Assembly: GCA_937975715.1 (NCBI GenBank)
Contig: CALJUA010000104.1
Location: 1-5,434 of the forward strand
Direction: 5' to 3'
Source of the DNA: an uncultured Candidatus Planktophila sp.
GTDB lineage: Bacteria; Actinomycetota; Actinomycetes; Nanopelagicales; Nanopelagicaceae
DNA length: 5,434 bases
The notes beneath the pieces were generated by a model that was not told the origin of the DNA, ran no database searches, and was given only the letters and a program-made list of their open reading frames with translations. Made by a program: the position numbers and the translations under genes. Positions within the stretch are counted from its first letter, which is position 1, and each line of letters begins with the position of its first letter. This document shows, piece by piece, positions 5,301-5,434 of this stretch.

Positions 5301-5434
5301 TTATGCCTTGAAGCGTGGGAACGCCTGGCGGCCTGCGTAGACAGCGCCGTCAGAGAGTTCTTCTTCAATGCGAAGAAGCTGGTTGTACTTAGCAACGCGC
5401 TCTGTACGTGATGGTGCACCAGTCTTGATCTGAC
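5301..5434 (-). CDS. eno: Enolase, C-terminal 43 residues (cut by window edge)
   Basis: Enolase converts 2-phosphoglycerate to phosphoenolpyruvate in glycolysis. The fragment begins QIKTGAPSRTERVAKYNQLL and ends RIEEELSDGAVYAGRQAFPRFKA. This is the highly conserved tail of bacterial enolases. The Lys of IKTG corresponds to the active-site lysine that contacts substrate (K396 in yeast enolase). RIEEEL and the final AFPRFK are typical. The stop TAA is at 5301-5303. It is the first visible gene of the minus-strand operon leading to the DivIC-like, DUF501, Ppx/GppA and uracil-DNA glycosylase genes. The remaining N-terminal part lies beyond the window. Confidence 0.96.
   Translation of the reverse strand, partial: QIKTGAPSRTERVAKYNQLLRIEEELSDGAVYAGRQAFPRFKA

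Noticed and set aside
5225..5419. Minus-strand open frame bridging enolase and the DivIC-like gene
   Set aside because: It is out of frame with both conserved proteins it overlaps and has no family features.

Overview
The window looks like a piece of an actinobacterial chromosome of moderate GC. The main reason is the minus-strand gene order enolase, DivIC/FtsB-like septum protein, DUF501 protein, Ppx/GppA phosphatase. This order is characteristic of Actinomycetota; in Mycobacterium tuberculosis it is eno-Rv1024-Rv1025-Rv1026. Moderate GC, very short gaps, overlapping genes and an apparently leaderless start would fit a streamlined freshwater lineage such as Nanopelagicales (acI), but that placement is an inference. 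Both window edges cut through genes.

Right half (about 2646-5434, all minus strand): the enolase C-terminus (5301-5434) is followed by the DivIC-like protein, the DUF501 protein, the Ppx/GppA phosphatase and a family 5 (UdgB-type) uracil-DNA glycosylase. The gaps are 18 nt or less and three junctions overlap, so this is very probably one operon. A 73-nt tRNA with anticodon UAA follows on the same strand. It is odd because tRNAs reading UUA are normally leucine tRNAs with a long variable arm, and this one has a 5-nt variable loop.

Middle (about 1487-2645): two plus-strand genes sit between minus-strand blocks. One encodes an unrecognised small protein with four predicted membrane segments, divergent from the Bax inhibitor-1/YccA gene and probably starting at a leaderless GTG. 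The other encodes a 156-residue HEPN-like (Abi-type) protein ending 26 bp from the 3' end of the tRNA. It is the most accessory-looking gene here.

Left (1-1486, minus strand): a seven-segment Bax inhibitor-1/YccA membrane protein with a strong ribosome binding site and a clear terminator, then the N-terminal 200 codons of the NAD(P) transhydrogenase alpha subunit (PntA), cut by the window edge.

No stretch over 300 bases lacks a gene. The noncoding gaps (602-739, 1487-1593, 2005-2148) hold a terminator, a divergent promoter region with inverted repeats, and a second hairpin plus one DnaA-box-like 9-mer. I saw no CRISPR array, insertion sequence, rRNA or riboswitch. Nothing here is a demonstrably new system; the best leads are the short-variable-loop UAA tRNA and the lone HEPN-like gene beside it.
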